A DNA stretch of 64,000 nucleotides from JAWKOK01 sp963765875 (GTDB taxonomy: Bacteria; Chloroflexota; Anaerolineae; Caldilineales; Caldilineaceae): positions 62,001-126,000 of the forward strand of contig CAVXYK010000008.1 in the NCBI GenBank assembly GCA_963765875.1, written 5' to 3'. The notes below the pieces were generated by a model that was given only the letters and a program-made list of their open reading frames with translations, did no database searches and was not told the DNA's origin. Within the stretch, counting starts at the first letter, position 1; the number at the start of each line of letters is the position of its first letter. Positions 16,834 to 27,066 of this stretch are shown here, one piece after another. The position numbers were made by a program, and so were the translations under genes.

Positions 16834-16951
16834 CTTTTTCGCCACGGATTCACACAGATGGAAAAAGGATAAGACGCTGATAGTACTGGGATTACTCTGG
16901 AAATCCGAGAACCATCTGTGAAATCAGATTCCTATCTGTGGCCATCTGTGG
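16834..16951. repeat. Dispersed repeat, family B (ACAGATG type), copy 1
   Basis: About 118 bp matching 34381-34491. Both copies open CTTTTTCG-CAC-GATTCACACAGATG and end with TATCTGTGGCCA. The flanking spacer 16684-17359 otherwise holds a short segment (about 16992-17065) of the TCATTCTGAGTG...AAGAATCTT type and the promoter region of the UPF0182 gene, with a possible -10 TACAAT at 17309. Confidence 0.7.
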
Positions 16952-17359
16952 CTAATTTTCTGGTTTTTGCAGCAGAGTCCTCAGAACTTCACGATTTGTC
17001 ATTCTGAGTGGGTCTACCGAACGACTTCACTCTGGAAAATGACCAGCAAAGAATCTTGGTTTGCTTGAATTCGTGAACTACTGAATCTTCTTGCATGATC
17101 GACATTCCGAGACCTTCAGTGCTCGACAATTATCAGGAAAGATGGCTTGCACACCCAGAGAAACCCAAGAACCAGAATGACCCGGCCGATTCCCGGACTG
17201 CATCTGATGATTGAAATACACCCCCGACCATCTGGTCTTTCAGTACCCAAGAGCCTACCGTTGAGAAAATGGGCACGAACATCACACATCAAATGGGATA
17301 GAGGGTGGTACAATAAGTGTCAAACTGTACGAGAACCATCAAATTTGAAACGAGGACCC

Positions 17360-20300
17360 ATGAAAAACTCTGATCCGTTTTCGGATTTAATTCGCTCGTT
17401 GGAAGAAGATCTGAAGCGCACCGGGCAGGAGCCGCCCAATCCGGATGACCCGAGCGGCAGCTATCAACGACCTCAAGGCAACCCCCGACGCTGGCTCTGG
17501 GTGCTGATCCCGATTCTCCTTTTCATGTTCTTCAATCGGATTCTGGGCTTCTATACCGATTTTATCTGGTACGATAGCCTCGGTTTTTCGACTGTGTTCA
17601 CGACGCGTATTTGGGCCTCCCTTCTGCTCTTCATGGGCGGCGCCCTGATCTTCTGGCTCTTTTTCGCCATCAACCTATGGATAATGCGGCGGATTGAACC
17701 GGATGGGCTGAGCGACACACCGGTTGACCAAGTAGCGTCGGCCTTTGGCGTACGCATCATGCCGGTGATGCTCTCAATCGGCGCGTTGCTTGCGGTCTTC
17801 ATGGGATTGACTGCCGCCGCGGCCTGGGAGGAGATTCTGCTCTTCCTCAACCAGTCCGACTTTGGCCTGACCGATCCTCTATTCAATCGTGATGTGAGTT
17901 TCTTCCTGTTCACATTACCGGTCTGGCAACTGGCGCGCACATGGCTAATGTCGACCGTGATCCTGACGCTGATCGGCACAGCGCTGGTTAGCGGGATCGG
18001 GTGGCGAGGCTGGCACATCCGTAAGGCGGTATTGATCCACCTGGCCATCCTGGGTGCGCTGATCCTGGCACTCTTTGCATGGCAATATCGGTTGGATGCC
18101 CTGCAGTTGGTCTACAGCGCCCGCGGCGCCGTCTTCGGCGCAGGCTACACCGACGTGCGCGCCCAATTGCCCGCCTTCAACATTCTTATCGTGATTACGC
18201 TGATCGCAGCCGTCCTGCTGGTGGTGACAGCGCTCATGCGCCAAGCATGGCGAGCCATCGTGATCGTTCTAGCCGTCTGGCTGGTTGCGGCCATCGTCGC
18301 TGGAAACATCTACCCGGGCCTCGTGCAGCGCTTCCAGGTCAGCCCCAACGAGCTCAATCTGGAACGGCCTTTTATTGAAAACAACATCGAATATACGCGC
18401 ATCGCCTTTGGCCTGGATGAGATCGATGTTCGAGACTACGACGCATCACAGACACTGACAGCCGAAGGAATACTCTCTGAGGCCCCGACGGTCAGCAACA
18501 CGCGGCTGTGGGATTATCGTCCGCTGCTCCAGACCTACAATCAGGTCCAGGCACTTCGTCAGTATTACGAGTTCAACGACATCGACATCGATCGTTATAC
18601 GATTGACGGTGAACGCCGCCAGATCATGTTCGGCCGCGCGCGAACTTGTGCCCGAGCGGCTGGCTGAGACCGCCCAAACCTGGGTGAATCGGCGGCTGGT
18701 CTACACCCATGGCTATGGCGTTGCAGCCTCGCCCGTCGCCCAGGTGACGCGGGATGGACTGCCCGATTTCCTACTCAAGGATTTACCTACCCAGGGTGTG
18801 TTGGAAATCACACGACCACAGATCTACTTTGGCGAACGGACCAACAACTACGTCATCGCCGACACCCAGGAGCCTGAATTCGACTATCCGGACGGTGACG
18901 GCAATGTGACCACCCGTTTTGATGCCGGCACCGGCGTCAACATGACGTTTATGAATCGGCTCCTGTTTGCCCTTCGCTTTGCCGACATCAATATCCTGCT
19001 TAACCAGGACATTGACGAAGATAGCCAGCTGCTATGGCGGCGCAACATTGTTCAACGCATCAACGAGGTCGCCCCATTCCTGCGCTATGATGACGATCCC
19101 TACATCGTCATCACGGCAAGTGGTGAGTTGTACTGGTACCTGGACGCCTACACGATCAGCAATCGCTTCCCATATAGCGAACCCTACGGCAACATCAACT
19201 ACATGCGTAACCCCATCAAGGTGGTTATGAACGCCTATGACGGGACAATGACGTTCTATGTCGTCGATGATTCCGAACCGATTGCGGCCGCCTATCAACA
19301 GATCTTCCCTTCGCTCTTCAAATCGTTTGACGAGATGCCTGAAGATCTAAAGGCGAACATTCGCTATCCCAATGACTTCTTCTCGATTCAGGCTGACGTC
19401 TATCGTACGTATCATATGATTGACGCCAATGAGTTCTACAACAAAGAAGACGTATGGGCGTGGCCTCAAGAGATCTTTGACAGCCAGCCCCGGCTCATTG
19501 AACCCTACTACGTGTTGATGGAATTGCCCGAGGAAGAGGGATTGGATTTCGTCCAGATTCTGCCCTTTACGCCGGCCAATCGAGAAAACATGATTGCCTG
19601 GCTGGCGGCCCAGAACGATCCCGAAAAATATGGCGATATGATCGTCTATGAGTTCGGAAAGGATTCGCTCTTCTTCGGTCCGCAACAGATCGAAGCGCGT
19701 ATCGACCAAGATCCGGTCATCAGTGCCCAGTTGAGCCTCTGGAACCAGCAGGGAAGCAATGTCATTCGCGGCAACCTGCTGGTCATCCCTGTAGCCGAGA
19801 GCCTGCTCTATGTTGAGCCGCTCTACCTTCAGGCCGCGACCGGCAAGATTCCGGAGTTGAAGCGCGTGATCCTGGCCACCTCTGACCGTGTCGTGATGGC
19901 CGAAAACCTGGGCTTGGCCCTGGTCGAACTCTTCGGCGACCAAGTCCTCGAGGATGCCAGCCTCTCTGACCTGGCCATCGCCGCAGGAGAGGATGTTGTT
20001 GAGGCCGTGCTGAAGGGGGCCGAAACGGCCGACCCCGCAGACCCGGGCGCTGACCTAACAGACGCAACGGTCGAAGAGTTGATCGTGCTGGCCAACGGCC
20101 AATACAATGCTGCACAGGATCATCTACGTGACAGTGAGTGGGCACAATACGGTCTGCAAATGGACGCACTCCAGGTCACGCTGGAGCAACTCATGGAAAT
20201 TACAGGAATTGAGCTTCAATCGCCCGATGCAATGCTTCCTGTGGGCGATACCACGGCGATAGAAGCTGCTGAGAACGAAACGCCCAGTGCTGAAGCTGAA

Positions 20301-20420
20301 GCACCGATCGACAACACTGAAGATACTGACGAGGATGCCGACGAAACTTCTAGCGAAGAGCCAGTCATAGAAGAAGAGCCCGTCGTGATAGAAGAGCCAG
20401 CAGTGGAGAGCGGAGACTAA
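17360..20420 (+). CDS. UPF0182 family membrane protein, interrupted by one frameshift
   Basis: The conserved protein is read in two frames joined near 18630, giving about 1,020 residues. The first frame runs from MKNSDPFSDL (GAGGA upstream) through about seven membrane helices to IDGERRQIM. The second continues SAARELVPERLAETAQTWVNRRLVYTHGYG, the family's most conserved stretch. Removing one base at ATGTTCGG restores the reading. The large extracytoplasmic domain follows, ending in a tail rich in Glu-Glu-Pro. The family is widespread in Actinobacteria, Cyanobacteria and Chloroflexota and has no established biochemical role. The upstream ATG at 17147 is not preferred. The break may be a sequencing error, because both halves are otherwise intact. 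Confidence 0.8.
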
Positions 20421-20453
20421 GCTTCAGGGCAACTGTCTATCGACGATGTTGCA

Positions 20454-20486
20454 ATCTTCCTGGAAGCTGGCAGCTTCCAGGAAGAT
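20454..20486 (+). repeat. Perfect 16-bp inverted repeat
   Basis: ATCTTCCTGGAAGCTG (20454-20469) faces its exact complement (20471-20486), 33 bp after the UPF0182 stop. It forms a strong hairpin but is not followed by a T run. Confidence 0.6.
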
Positions 20487-20519
20487 CGTTCGAGACACCT
20501 GGTCTCTTGGAACAGCAAG

Positions 20520-20563
20520 AAAAGGACGTGTGTCGGCGCAATGCGTCGACACACGTCCTTTTT
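20520..20563 (+). terminator. Intrinsic terminator of the UPF0182 gene
   Basis: Arms AAAGGACGTGTGTCG (20521-20535) and complement (20547-20561) enclose an 11-nt loop, followed by a T run to 20563. Confidence 0.8.
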
Positions 20564-20757
20564 GACCCACCTGATTCTTATCCGATTCTTATTCGTGTTT
20601 TACCTGCACCTAAGCAAAACTGATCATAATTTCTGTACCCGGAAACCGGCGGCCTGTTGATGCATCTCGGGACAGATGCTTGGTTGTCGATCTAGGTGCC
20701 TTTAGGCGGCTATCGTGCTGCCTGACCCGAATAGACATGACCGAGGAGTAACCGAAC

Positions 20758-22290
20758 ATGGACACAAGAAACTATCAGCTAGTGCCTCGACCTGAGAGGG
20801 CGGCAGAGCAACAGAGCCCCAGAACATCGCTCTGGCAAAAAATCACCGCGGCCACGGTTGCGACGCTACTTCTGATATTGGCGGCGGCCTATGGACCACT
20901 CTTGCTGGATAACAGCCCGGCAAATGCCAGATCAAACACAGCGCCCGTAGCAAGCTCCGCCTCCGCGGCTGCACCCCTCCCCTTGCAGAACGGCGGCGCT
21001 AGCCTCTTCGACGATCAAGAAACGCTGGCCGATCTCTACGAGTCAGTGAGCCCATCCGTAGTCAACATCCAGGTAGTGGTCGAGGCCGATGCCTCCGGCC
21101 TCTTCCCATTCGCATCGCCTGAGAGCGACGCACCGCGACAGCAAAGTCAGGGGTCCGGCTTCATCTTCGACAATGAAGGTCATATTGTCACCAACAACCA
21201 TGTGGTCGATGAAGCAATTGAGATTACCGTTGTTTTCCACAATGGCTACTGGGCGGATGCCACTGTCGTAGCCACCGACCCGCAGGCCGATTTGGCCGTA
21301 TTGAAGGTGACGCCGCCGGAAGGTTTTGACTGGCGCCCGCTGCCGCTTGCCAGTCCTGAAGACGTGCGCGTCGGTCACATGGTCATTGCCATCGGCAATC
21401 CGTTTGGCCTGGCCGGCACCATGACACGCGGGATTGTCAGCGCTGTTGGACGCGGCATGCCGGTCGGTGACGATATGGCGAATGTTCAGTACACATTGCC
21501 GGATGTCATCCAGACCGATGCCGCCATCAACCCCGGCAACTCCGGCGGCCCGCTGTTGGATCTCAGTGGCCGTGTCGTAGGCGTGAATTTCGCCATCAAC
21601 TCGCCGGTACGCAGCAATTCAGGCGTTGGATTCGCCATTCCGGTCTCGATTGTCCAACGTGTAATTCCAGAGCTGATTGAAGACGGGGCCTTTGAGTATG
21701 CCTACCTTGGCCTAAGCGGCACCTCGATTACGCCTGATGTCGCCCGTCAGCTCGACATCCCCGGCAATCGCCTGGGCGTTTATGTCTCCGGCGTCGTTGA
21801 AGGCGGTCCGTCTGCTGACGCTGGAATCGTTGGCGGCGATCGCACGATTCGGACCAGCACCGGCAATTTCAGTGTCGGCGGCGACATTGTTGTGGCCATT
21901 GACGATATGGCGGTTCGCAGCTTCGACGACCTGGTCAGTTTCCTCGTCACCCGAGCCGAGGTCGACCAGACGGTCACACTCACCGTCATCCGCGATGGCG
22001 TTGAGCAGGCCATCGACGTGGTACTCGGCGAGCGACCGGGGCAGGCACGACTCATTCGAACCAGTGAGCGCAGCAGCAGCGATGTCAATGCGAGAGCGGC
22101 GATTTCGATTGCAGTTGAGCATGCCACAGCAGAAGGCTTGCTCGACGGAGAGATCAATGAAAAGGTGAGCGCTCCCGGCACAGTCGCCGGAGAGGAAGTC
22201 TGGGTCGTCGAGCTTTCCGACGATAGCGAAACAATCACCGTGATCGTGCGCAAGTCGGATGGAGAAATACTCGAACCGTCCGCCGACTAG
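20758..22290 (+). CDS. HtrA/DegP-type serine protease with PDZ and C-terminal extension
   Basis: 510 residues. Residues 28-50 form a membrane anchor, followed by a low-complexity Ala/Ser/Pro linker to about 75. The trypsin-like domain has His148 (TNNHVV), Asp178 (DPQADLAV) and Ser262 (NPGNSGGPL), the complete triad. A PDZ domain covers about 310-420, broken by a short insertion at VGGDRTIRTSTG. The last 65 residues look like a PepSY-type unit with WVVELSDDS and a GEIL end. It should act outside the membrane as a quality-control or regulated protease. The gene is monocistronic, starts about 195 bp after the UPF0182 terminator and ends at its own strong terminator. Confidence 0.9.
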   Translation: MDTRNYQLVPRPERAAEQQSPRTSLWQKITAATVATLLLILAAAYGPLLLDNSPANARSNTAPVASSASAAAPLPLQNGGASLFDDQETLADLYESVSPSVVNIQVVVEADASGLFPFASPESDAPRQQSQGSGFIFDNEGHIVTNNHVVDEAIEITVVFHNGYWADATVVATDPQADLAVLKVTPPEGFDWRPLPLASPEDVRVGHMVIAIGNPFGLAGTMTRGIVSAVGRGMPVGDDMANVQYTLPDVIQTDAAINPGNSGGPLLDLSGRVVGVNFAINSPVRSNSGVGFAIPVSIVQRVIPELIEDGAFEYAYLGLSGTSITPDVARQLDIPGNRLGVYVSGVVEGGPSADAGIVGGDRTIRTSTGNFSVGGDIVVAIDDMAVRSFDDLVSFLVTRAEVDQTVTLTVIRDGVEQAIDVVLGERPGQARLIRTSERSSSDVNARAAISIAVEHATAEGLLDGEINEKVSAPGTVAGEEVWVVELSDDSETITVIVRKSDGEILEPSAD

Positions 22291-22306
22291 TCCATTGTGA
22301 TTCCAA

Positions 22307-22364
22307 GTAAACAGAAAAGGGGCGTGGCAAGCAATGATGCTTGCTACGCCCCTTTTCTGTTTAC
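22307..22364 (+). terminator. 27-bp stem terminator of the HtrA gene
   Basis: Arms 22307-22333 and 22338-22364 pair over 27 bp with one G-U wobble around a 4-nt ATGA loop. The arms contain AAAAGGGGCG and its complement, giving a T-rich right arm. Confidence 0.85.
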
Positions 22365-22372
22365 ACTGTATA

Positions 22373-22408
22373 TCGTGCAGGTCGTCGTGCAAGTCTTCGT
22401 ACAAGTCT
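22373..22408. repeat. Three tandem copies of a 12-bp unit
   Basis: TCGTGCAGGTCG, TCGTGCAAGTCT and TCGTACAAGTCT follow each other without a gap. They lie just after the HtrA terminator in the 390-bp spacer before the propeller gene. No gene reads through them convincingly. Confidence 0.6.
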
Positions 22409-22681
22409 GTGATCCACTTCACACCCGGCCCATTCGCTTGAACACTGCGTCTGCATAGCTGCTGCACTACACTTGTGCAGAAATCGCATTGCCCAGTCCC
22501 ACCAAACACGACGATTCGCCAGGTTCGTCAGGAAGTGGTCTGAATCCGGGGAACCATCGGTCCAACAGTGCGGTCTCAATTCATCTACACTTATGGCGCA
22601 AGGAGAAAGTGGTCAATGATGAATTAGGCTTGCCGGATGACAAGACCCCATCATCGACCAGTGAAAAGCGGAGGCTTGACC

Positions 22682-23953
22682 ATGAAACTTTATCAGACGG
22701 CTCGACCCATCTTGATTGCTGCAATAAGCTTGATATTGGTTGGCGCTCTCTTCGTGGGGATCGTCAGCGCCCTTGGTCCGCAAAACGCCGGCGACACCAA
22801 AGTTTCTCTCGAAAACGTCCGGGCCTATGCGCCCGCGCTCAACGCAGATGACGTCAACTACGCCGTTGATGGCGGCGACCTGTTCGTCGGCACGCCCGGC
22901 AACTGGGCTGAGGTTACTGCACCCAACAATGTGATAGTCAGTGCGGTGGCGATCGACCCGGAGCGCACCGAGACCATCTACATCGGTGCAGCCAACGAAC
23001 TGACAGTCTATCGCTCAGAAAATGCCGGCCTCAGCTGGCTACGAATTCCGCTGACTGACCGGCTGCCCGGCAATCAAGTTAGCGGCGTGACCGATATCGC
23101 CATCGACGGCGCTCAGCGCTTGCTCTATGTGGGGACCGACAATGCGGGTCTCTTTCGCTTACGTGACGTCGGCTCCGGTGTCAACCAAACGGGTCAGCTT
23201 CGTCTCGAAGAACCGGTTGTCGAGGTAGCGGCTGACAGCAACGGATCCGGCCTTGCCTTTGTACGCACCGATTCGAAACTCTATCGGGCTGAAGATTTCG
23301 GCCTGCGCTGGGTCGAGGTCGAGAATTTGTTGAGCGTCCCAACAGCCGTTGTCATCGCAGACACAACGCCTGCCACCGTCTATGTCGGCACCACAGATCG
23401 AGGTCTGCTGCGCAGCACCGATGGTCTGACCTGGGAACTGGCCAACGAGGGCCTTGGCCTCAATCCCGGCACGCGCCTGAGCATTGACGCATTGGCCATT
23501 GACCCTGCCCAGCCTGAGGTACTCTACGTCGCTGCCAGCTATCTGTTCGGATCGACAACGGTCCATCAGTCGCCGGCCGGCATTTCCGTGAGCACAGACG
23601 GTGCGGCAAGCTGGAGCCAGTTGAGTGAGCGGACAGAGGTTGCCGTCGCCGAACTGCTGCCGGTGGTGGGCGAGACCGGCAGTGCATTCGCACTCATGGC
23701 CAACAGCCGGACGCCACTTGCATTGGGCGGCGCAGCAGCTATCGTCACAGCCAACGTCGATGCCATTGCCGAAGCGCAGGCTCAGGCCAATCCATCCCTG
23801 GTGGACAGCAATCTTGCTGCCTGGCTCGTTGCCGGACTGGCGGCCTTGGCTTTATTCTTCGCCGCCGGCAGCGACATCGCCGGTCGGCTGCGCAGCTATC
23901 GAGAAGAGAGCCATCCTGGATTGGCTGCACGTTTGGTCGGACACAGACGCTAA
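22682..23953 (+). CDS. Membrane-anchored Asp-box beta-propeller protein
   Basis: 423 residues from MKLYQTARPILIAA, with GGAGG 8 nt upstream. A hydrophobic N-terminus (about 8-30) is a signal anchor. The body repeats BNR/Asp-box motifs: YRSENAGLSWLRI, YRAEDFGLRWVEV, LRSTDGLTWELA and SVSTDGAASWSQL, each after a strand of the type TIYIGAANEL or TVYVGTTDRGL. A C-terminal helix (LAAWLVAGLAALALFFAAG) gives a second anchor, followed by a short basic tail. This is a sialidase- or VPS10-like propeller fold outside the cell; catalytic residues of sialidases are not evident, so binding or scaffolding is more likely. Confidence 0.65.
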   Translation: MKLYQTARPILIAAISLILVGALFVGIVSALGPQNAGDTKVSLENVRAYAPALNADDVNYAVDGGDLFVGTPGNWAEVTAPNNVIVSAVAIDPERTETIYIGAANELTVYRSENAGLSWLRIPLTDRLPGNQVSGVTDIAIDGAQRLLYVGTDNAGLFRLRDVGSGVNQTGQLRLEEPVVEVAADSNGSGLAFVRTDSKLYRAEDFGLRWVEVENLLSVPTAVVIADTTPATVYVGTTDRGLLRSTDGLTWELANEGLGLNPGTRLSIDALAIDPAQPEVLYVAASYLFGSTTVHQSPAGISVSTDGAASWSQLSERTEVAVAELLPVVGETGSAFALMANSRTPLALGGAAAIVTANVDAIAEAQAQANPSLVDSNLAAWLVAGLAALALFFAAGSDIAGRLRSYREESHPGLAARLVGHRR

Positions 23954-23962
23954 TAGTGCGAT

Positions 23963-24126
23963 AGAGGTCTGGCTTCTGAAGAAGCCAGACCTCTTGCCCA
24001 GCAGGCAATCCTGTTGGTCTACCGGAGCACCGCTACAAAAGAACTGCCACTGGAAGCAGCAATTATTGCCTCAGCTTTCCACCTTGCAAACAGGGTCGCC
24101 TGATCACCCAGGCGACCCTGTTTTCT
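23963..24126 (+). terminator. Two hairpins after the propeller gene, the second a clear terminator
   Basis: The first hairpin has 14-bp arms at 23963-23976 and 23981-23994 around TGAA. The second has 14-bp arms at 24089-24102 and 24109-24122 around ATCACC, is G-C rich and runs into TTTTCTT. Confidence 0.75.
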
Positions 24127-24204
24127 TCTGGTCAGACTTCCGGCCCCATGCTATACTTCGTCGCAGTTTAAGGAACCACATTTTCACACCTGGGCCAACC
24201 TATT

Positions 24205-25488
24205 TTGAGCGACAAGATGCCATCTTCTCTCGACCGATCTGATCAAAACGCCTTTGTCCCGGCCCACCGTGTCCGAAGTTTTGGACAGACGGTTTTCGCC
24301 GAATTCACCGCGTTAGCCATCGAACACGACGCCGTGAATCTGGGTCAGGGGTTTCCGAACTTCGCCGCCCCCGATTTCATCAAAGAAGCAGCCCAGGAAG
24401 CCATCGCACGGGACCTGAACCAATATGCTCGGGCGGCTGGACACCCACGGCTGGTCAATGCCATTGCCGATGTCTATAGCCCGCGCTTTGGTCGCCAACT
24501 GGATCCACTCCAAGAGATCGTCGTCACCGTGGGCGCCACGGAAGGTATTTACGCCACCATCCAGGCGCTAGTCGACCCGGGCGATGAGGTCATCCTGATC
24601 GAGCCATTCTATGACAGCTACCCGGCTTCGGTCATCATGGCCGGCGGGACGCCGGTCTACGTGCCCTTGCGTCCCGCCGCAGATGCGACCCGGGCCGAGC
24701 AATGGCAACTGGACTTTGATGAGTTGGCCGCCGCTTTCAGCCCAAAGACACGCCTGCTGATCATCAACACGCCGCAGAATCCGGTCGGCAAGATCTTCTC
24801 GCGCACCGAGTTGGAGAAGATTGCTGCGCTGATTCAGAAATATGACGCGCTGGTGCTGAGTGACGAAGTCTACGAGTGGATGACCTATGGAGATGCGGAC
24901 AATCCGGTCGAGCATGTCCGCATTGCGACGCTGCCAGGCATGTGGGAACGAACGGTGACGCTGGGCAGTGCAGGCAAGACTTTTTCCGTCACCGGCTGGA
25001 AGATCGGGTGGGCCATTACGCCAAAGCCCATCGCCCATGCGATTCTGATGGCTCATCAATGGATACCGTTCACGGTGGCGACGCCGCTCCAGGAAGCCAT
25101 CGCCATCGGGCTTGAGCAGGTTCAAGAGCGAGATTACTTCAACTGGCTTAGTGCCACCTACCGGGGCAAGCGCGATATGTTGCTCAGCGCGCTGGACAGC
25201 GTAGGTCTCCGTGCCACCGCGCCCGACGGATCCTATTTCATTCTCTTCGACACCAGCCAACTGGATGTGCCCTTCGCCGAAGGCGAAAGACGCGACGTCG
25301 CAGTCTGTCGTTGGCTGACCACAGAAGTCGGTGTTGCCGCCATTCCGCCCAGCCCATTCTACAGTCCGCCGCACCAACAACTCACAGACCAGTTGGCTCG
25401 CTTCACCTTCTGCAAGAGTGATGATCTTCTCGCTAAAGGGGCGCGACGTCTTGAAGCAGCGCTGGGCCAACAGACGAAGAACAGATAG
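24205..25488 (+). CDS. Class I/II PLP aminotransferase (kynurenine/glutamine-type)
   Basis: 427 residues of fold-type I aminotransferase. Key features are NLGQGFPNFAAPDFI, TVGATEGIYATIQAL, INTPQNPVGKIF, LSDEVYEWMTY and GSAGKTFSVTGWKIGW with the PLP lysine at 258. Wording and spacing match the kynurenine/glutamine transaminase K and YbdL/methionine aminotransferase group. It should transfer amino groups from Gln, Met or aromatic amino acids to 2-oxo acids in the cytoplasm. The frame can start at TTG (24205) or ATG (24217); neither has a good Shine-Dalgarno. The pepA gene begins 61 bp downstream and may be cotranscribed. Confidence 0.85.
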   Translation: MSDKMPSSLDRSDQNAFVPAHRVRSFGQTVFAEFTALAIEHDAVNLGQGFPNFAAPDFIKEAAQEAIARDLNQYARAAGHPRLVNAIADVYSPRFGRQLDPLQEIVVTVGATEGIYATIQALVDPGDEVILIEPFYDSYPASVIMAGGTPVYVPLRPAADATRAEQWQLDFDELAAAFSPKTRLLIINTPQNPVGKIFSRTELEKIAALIQKYDALVLSDEVYEWMTYGDADNPVEHVRIATLPGMWERTVTLGSAGKTFSVTGWKIGWAITPKPIAHAILMAHQWIPFTVATPLQEAIAIGLEQVQERDYFNWLSATYRGKRDMLLSALDSVGLRATAPDGSYFILFDTSQLDVPFAEGERRDVAVCRWLTTEVGVAAIPPSPFYSPPHQQLTDQLARFTFCKSDDLLAKGARRLEAALGQQTKNR

Positions 25489-25491
25489 GTA

Positions 25492-25511
25492 AGACGCAAG
25501 ATCTTGCGTCT
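25492..25511. promoter_or_regulatory. 20-bp perfect palindrome before pepA
   Basis: AGACGCAAGA is followed directly by its complement in the 61-bp gap between the aminotransferase and pepA. It could be an operator or a short hairpin; there is no T run to make it a terminator. Confidence 0.4.
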
Positions 25512-25549
25512 CAAAATTGCCAATTAGAAGAAAGGATCGCTGTTCAAAC

Positions 25550-27049
25550 ATGCGCTTTCAAGTCGAGCAGGGAAACATTGCTGAGCAGTCAGTGGATTGC
25601 ATCATCGTCAATCTCTTTGAGGGCGTCACCACACCCGGCGGCGCAACCGGCGCCGTGGACCGTGCACTGGACGGGGCGATATCCCAGCTGATCGCCGGCG
25701 GCGACTTTGAGGGCAAGGCAGGCACGACCGCACTGCTCTACACGAACGGTCGCTTGCCCGCCGGACGAGTCCTGATCGTCGGCCTGGGCGAAACAACGGC
25801 GTTCGATTTTCATGGCGTGCGCAAAGCTGCCGCCACCGCCGCAAAGAGAGCGGCAAAGCTCAAGGGTGTCTCGTCTGTGGCGACCATCGTCCATGGCGCC
25901 GGCATCGGCGGGCTTGACGTCGCCGGCGCGGCACAGGCGCTGGTCGAGGGGACTCTGCTCTCAATCTACAAACCGCCTCAGTACCGCCGCAAACCTGATA
26001 CCATCGGCTTGACCTCGTGCACGGTTGTCGAGTTCGATGACGTCAAGTTGGACAGTGTTCAGGCCGGGTCGGATGCCGGCGTGGCCATCGCCGAAGCGGT
26101 TTGCCATGCCCGTGATTACTCCAGTGAACCTGCCAACGTGCTCTATCCCGAGGCCTTTGCCCGGCGTGCCCAGCAGATGGCCGACGAGACGGGCCTGTCA
26201 TGTACGATCCTGGGCGAAGATGACCTGAGCGAACTCGGCATGAACATCTATCTGGCCGTGAGCCTGGGCAGCGAACGCGAGGCCCAACTCATCGTGTTGG
26301 AGCATGCGCCTGAGGGCAGAGCGGACAACGCGCCGTTGGTGCTGGTCGGCAAAGGCGTCACCTTTGACACAGGCGGCATCAGCCTGAAACCGTCTGCCGA
26401 CATGTGGTACATGAAGGATGACATGAGCGGGGCCGGCGTGGTGATCGCGGCCATGGAAGCCATCGCCCGTCTCAAACTGCCGCGACGGGTTATCGGCGTG
26501 GCGGCCTGCGTCGAGAACATGCCCGACGGCAAGGCCTATCGACCGGGCGACATCCTCACCGGCATCACCGGCAAGACGACGGAGATCATCAGCACCGACG
26601 CCGAAGGCCGCCTGATTCTGGCCGACACCCTCGGTTACGTGGCCCGCTTCGATCCCAAAGCGGTGGTCGATCTGGCAACGTTGACGGGTGCGGTGGGCGT
26701 TGCGTTGGGGCCACAGGCAGCCGGACTCTTTACGAATGATGACAGTTTGTGCGATCATCTAGTGGCAGCCGCCGACCGCTGCGGTGAACGACTTTGGCCG
26801 TTGCCGCTCTACGACGAGTATAAGGATGCCATCAAGAGCGAGATGGCCGAGGTCAAGAACAGTGGTGGCCGCACCGGCGGTGTCGCCACAAGCGCCAAGT
26901 TCCTAGAACACTTCACCGAGGGTTATCCCTGGGCGCATCTCGACATCGCCTACATGTCATGGACCGACAGCGAAGCCAATGCATTCACGCCCAAGGGCGC
27001 CACAGGCTACGGTGTACGACTGCTGGTCGAACTGGCCAAGGCGTTCTAA
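25550..27049 (+). CDS. pepA: Leucyl aminopeptidase (M17)
   Basis: 499 residues from MRFQVEQGN. The N-terminal macro-like domain covers about 1-160, the catalytic domain 170-499. Metal and catalytic residues of M17 are present: Lys268 and Asp273 in LVGKGVTFDTGGISLKP, Asp291, and STDAEGRLILAD with Asp350, Glu352 and Arg354. It is a cytosolic, two-metal hexameric peptidase removing N-terminal residues from peptides. AAAGGA lies about 15 nt upstream; the in-frame ATG at 25517 precedes the homologous region. The small membrane protein gene follows after 17 bp. Confidence 0.92.
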   Translation: MRFQVEQGNIAEQSVDCIIVNLFEGVTTPGGATGAVDRALDGAISQLIAGGDFEGKAGTTALLYTNGRLPAGRVLIVGLGETTAFDFHGVRKAAATAAKRAAKLKGVSSVATIVHGAGIGGLDVAGAAQALVEGTLLSIYKPPQYRRKPDTIGLTSCTVVEFDDVKLDSVQAGSDAGVAIAEAVCHARDYSSEPANVLYPEAFARRAQQMADETGLSCTILGEDDLSELGMNIYLAVSLGSEREAQLIVLEHAPEGRADNAPLVLVGKGVTFDTGGISLKPSADMWYMKDDMSGAGVVIAAMEAIARLKLPRRVIGVAACVENMPDGKAYRPGDILTGITGKTTEIISTDAEGRLILADTLGYVARFDPKAVVDLATLTGAVGVALGPQAAGLFTNDDSLCDHLVAAADRCGERLWPLPLYDEYKDAIKSEMAEVKNSGGRTGGVATSAKFLEHFTEGYPWAHLDIAYMSWTDSEANAFTPKGATGYGVRLLVELAKAF

Positions 27050-27066
27050 CAAGGAGAAGCAGGTCT

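Noticed and set aside
18600..18660. Programmed +1 frameshifting in UPF0182
   Set aside because: The join lacks a known slippery context, the family is normally a single frame, and four other genes have the same one-base excess. Kept only as a general finding.
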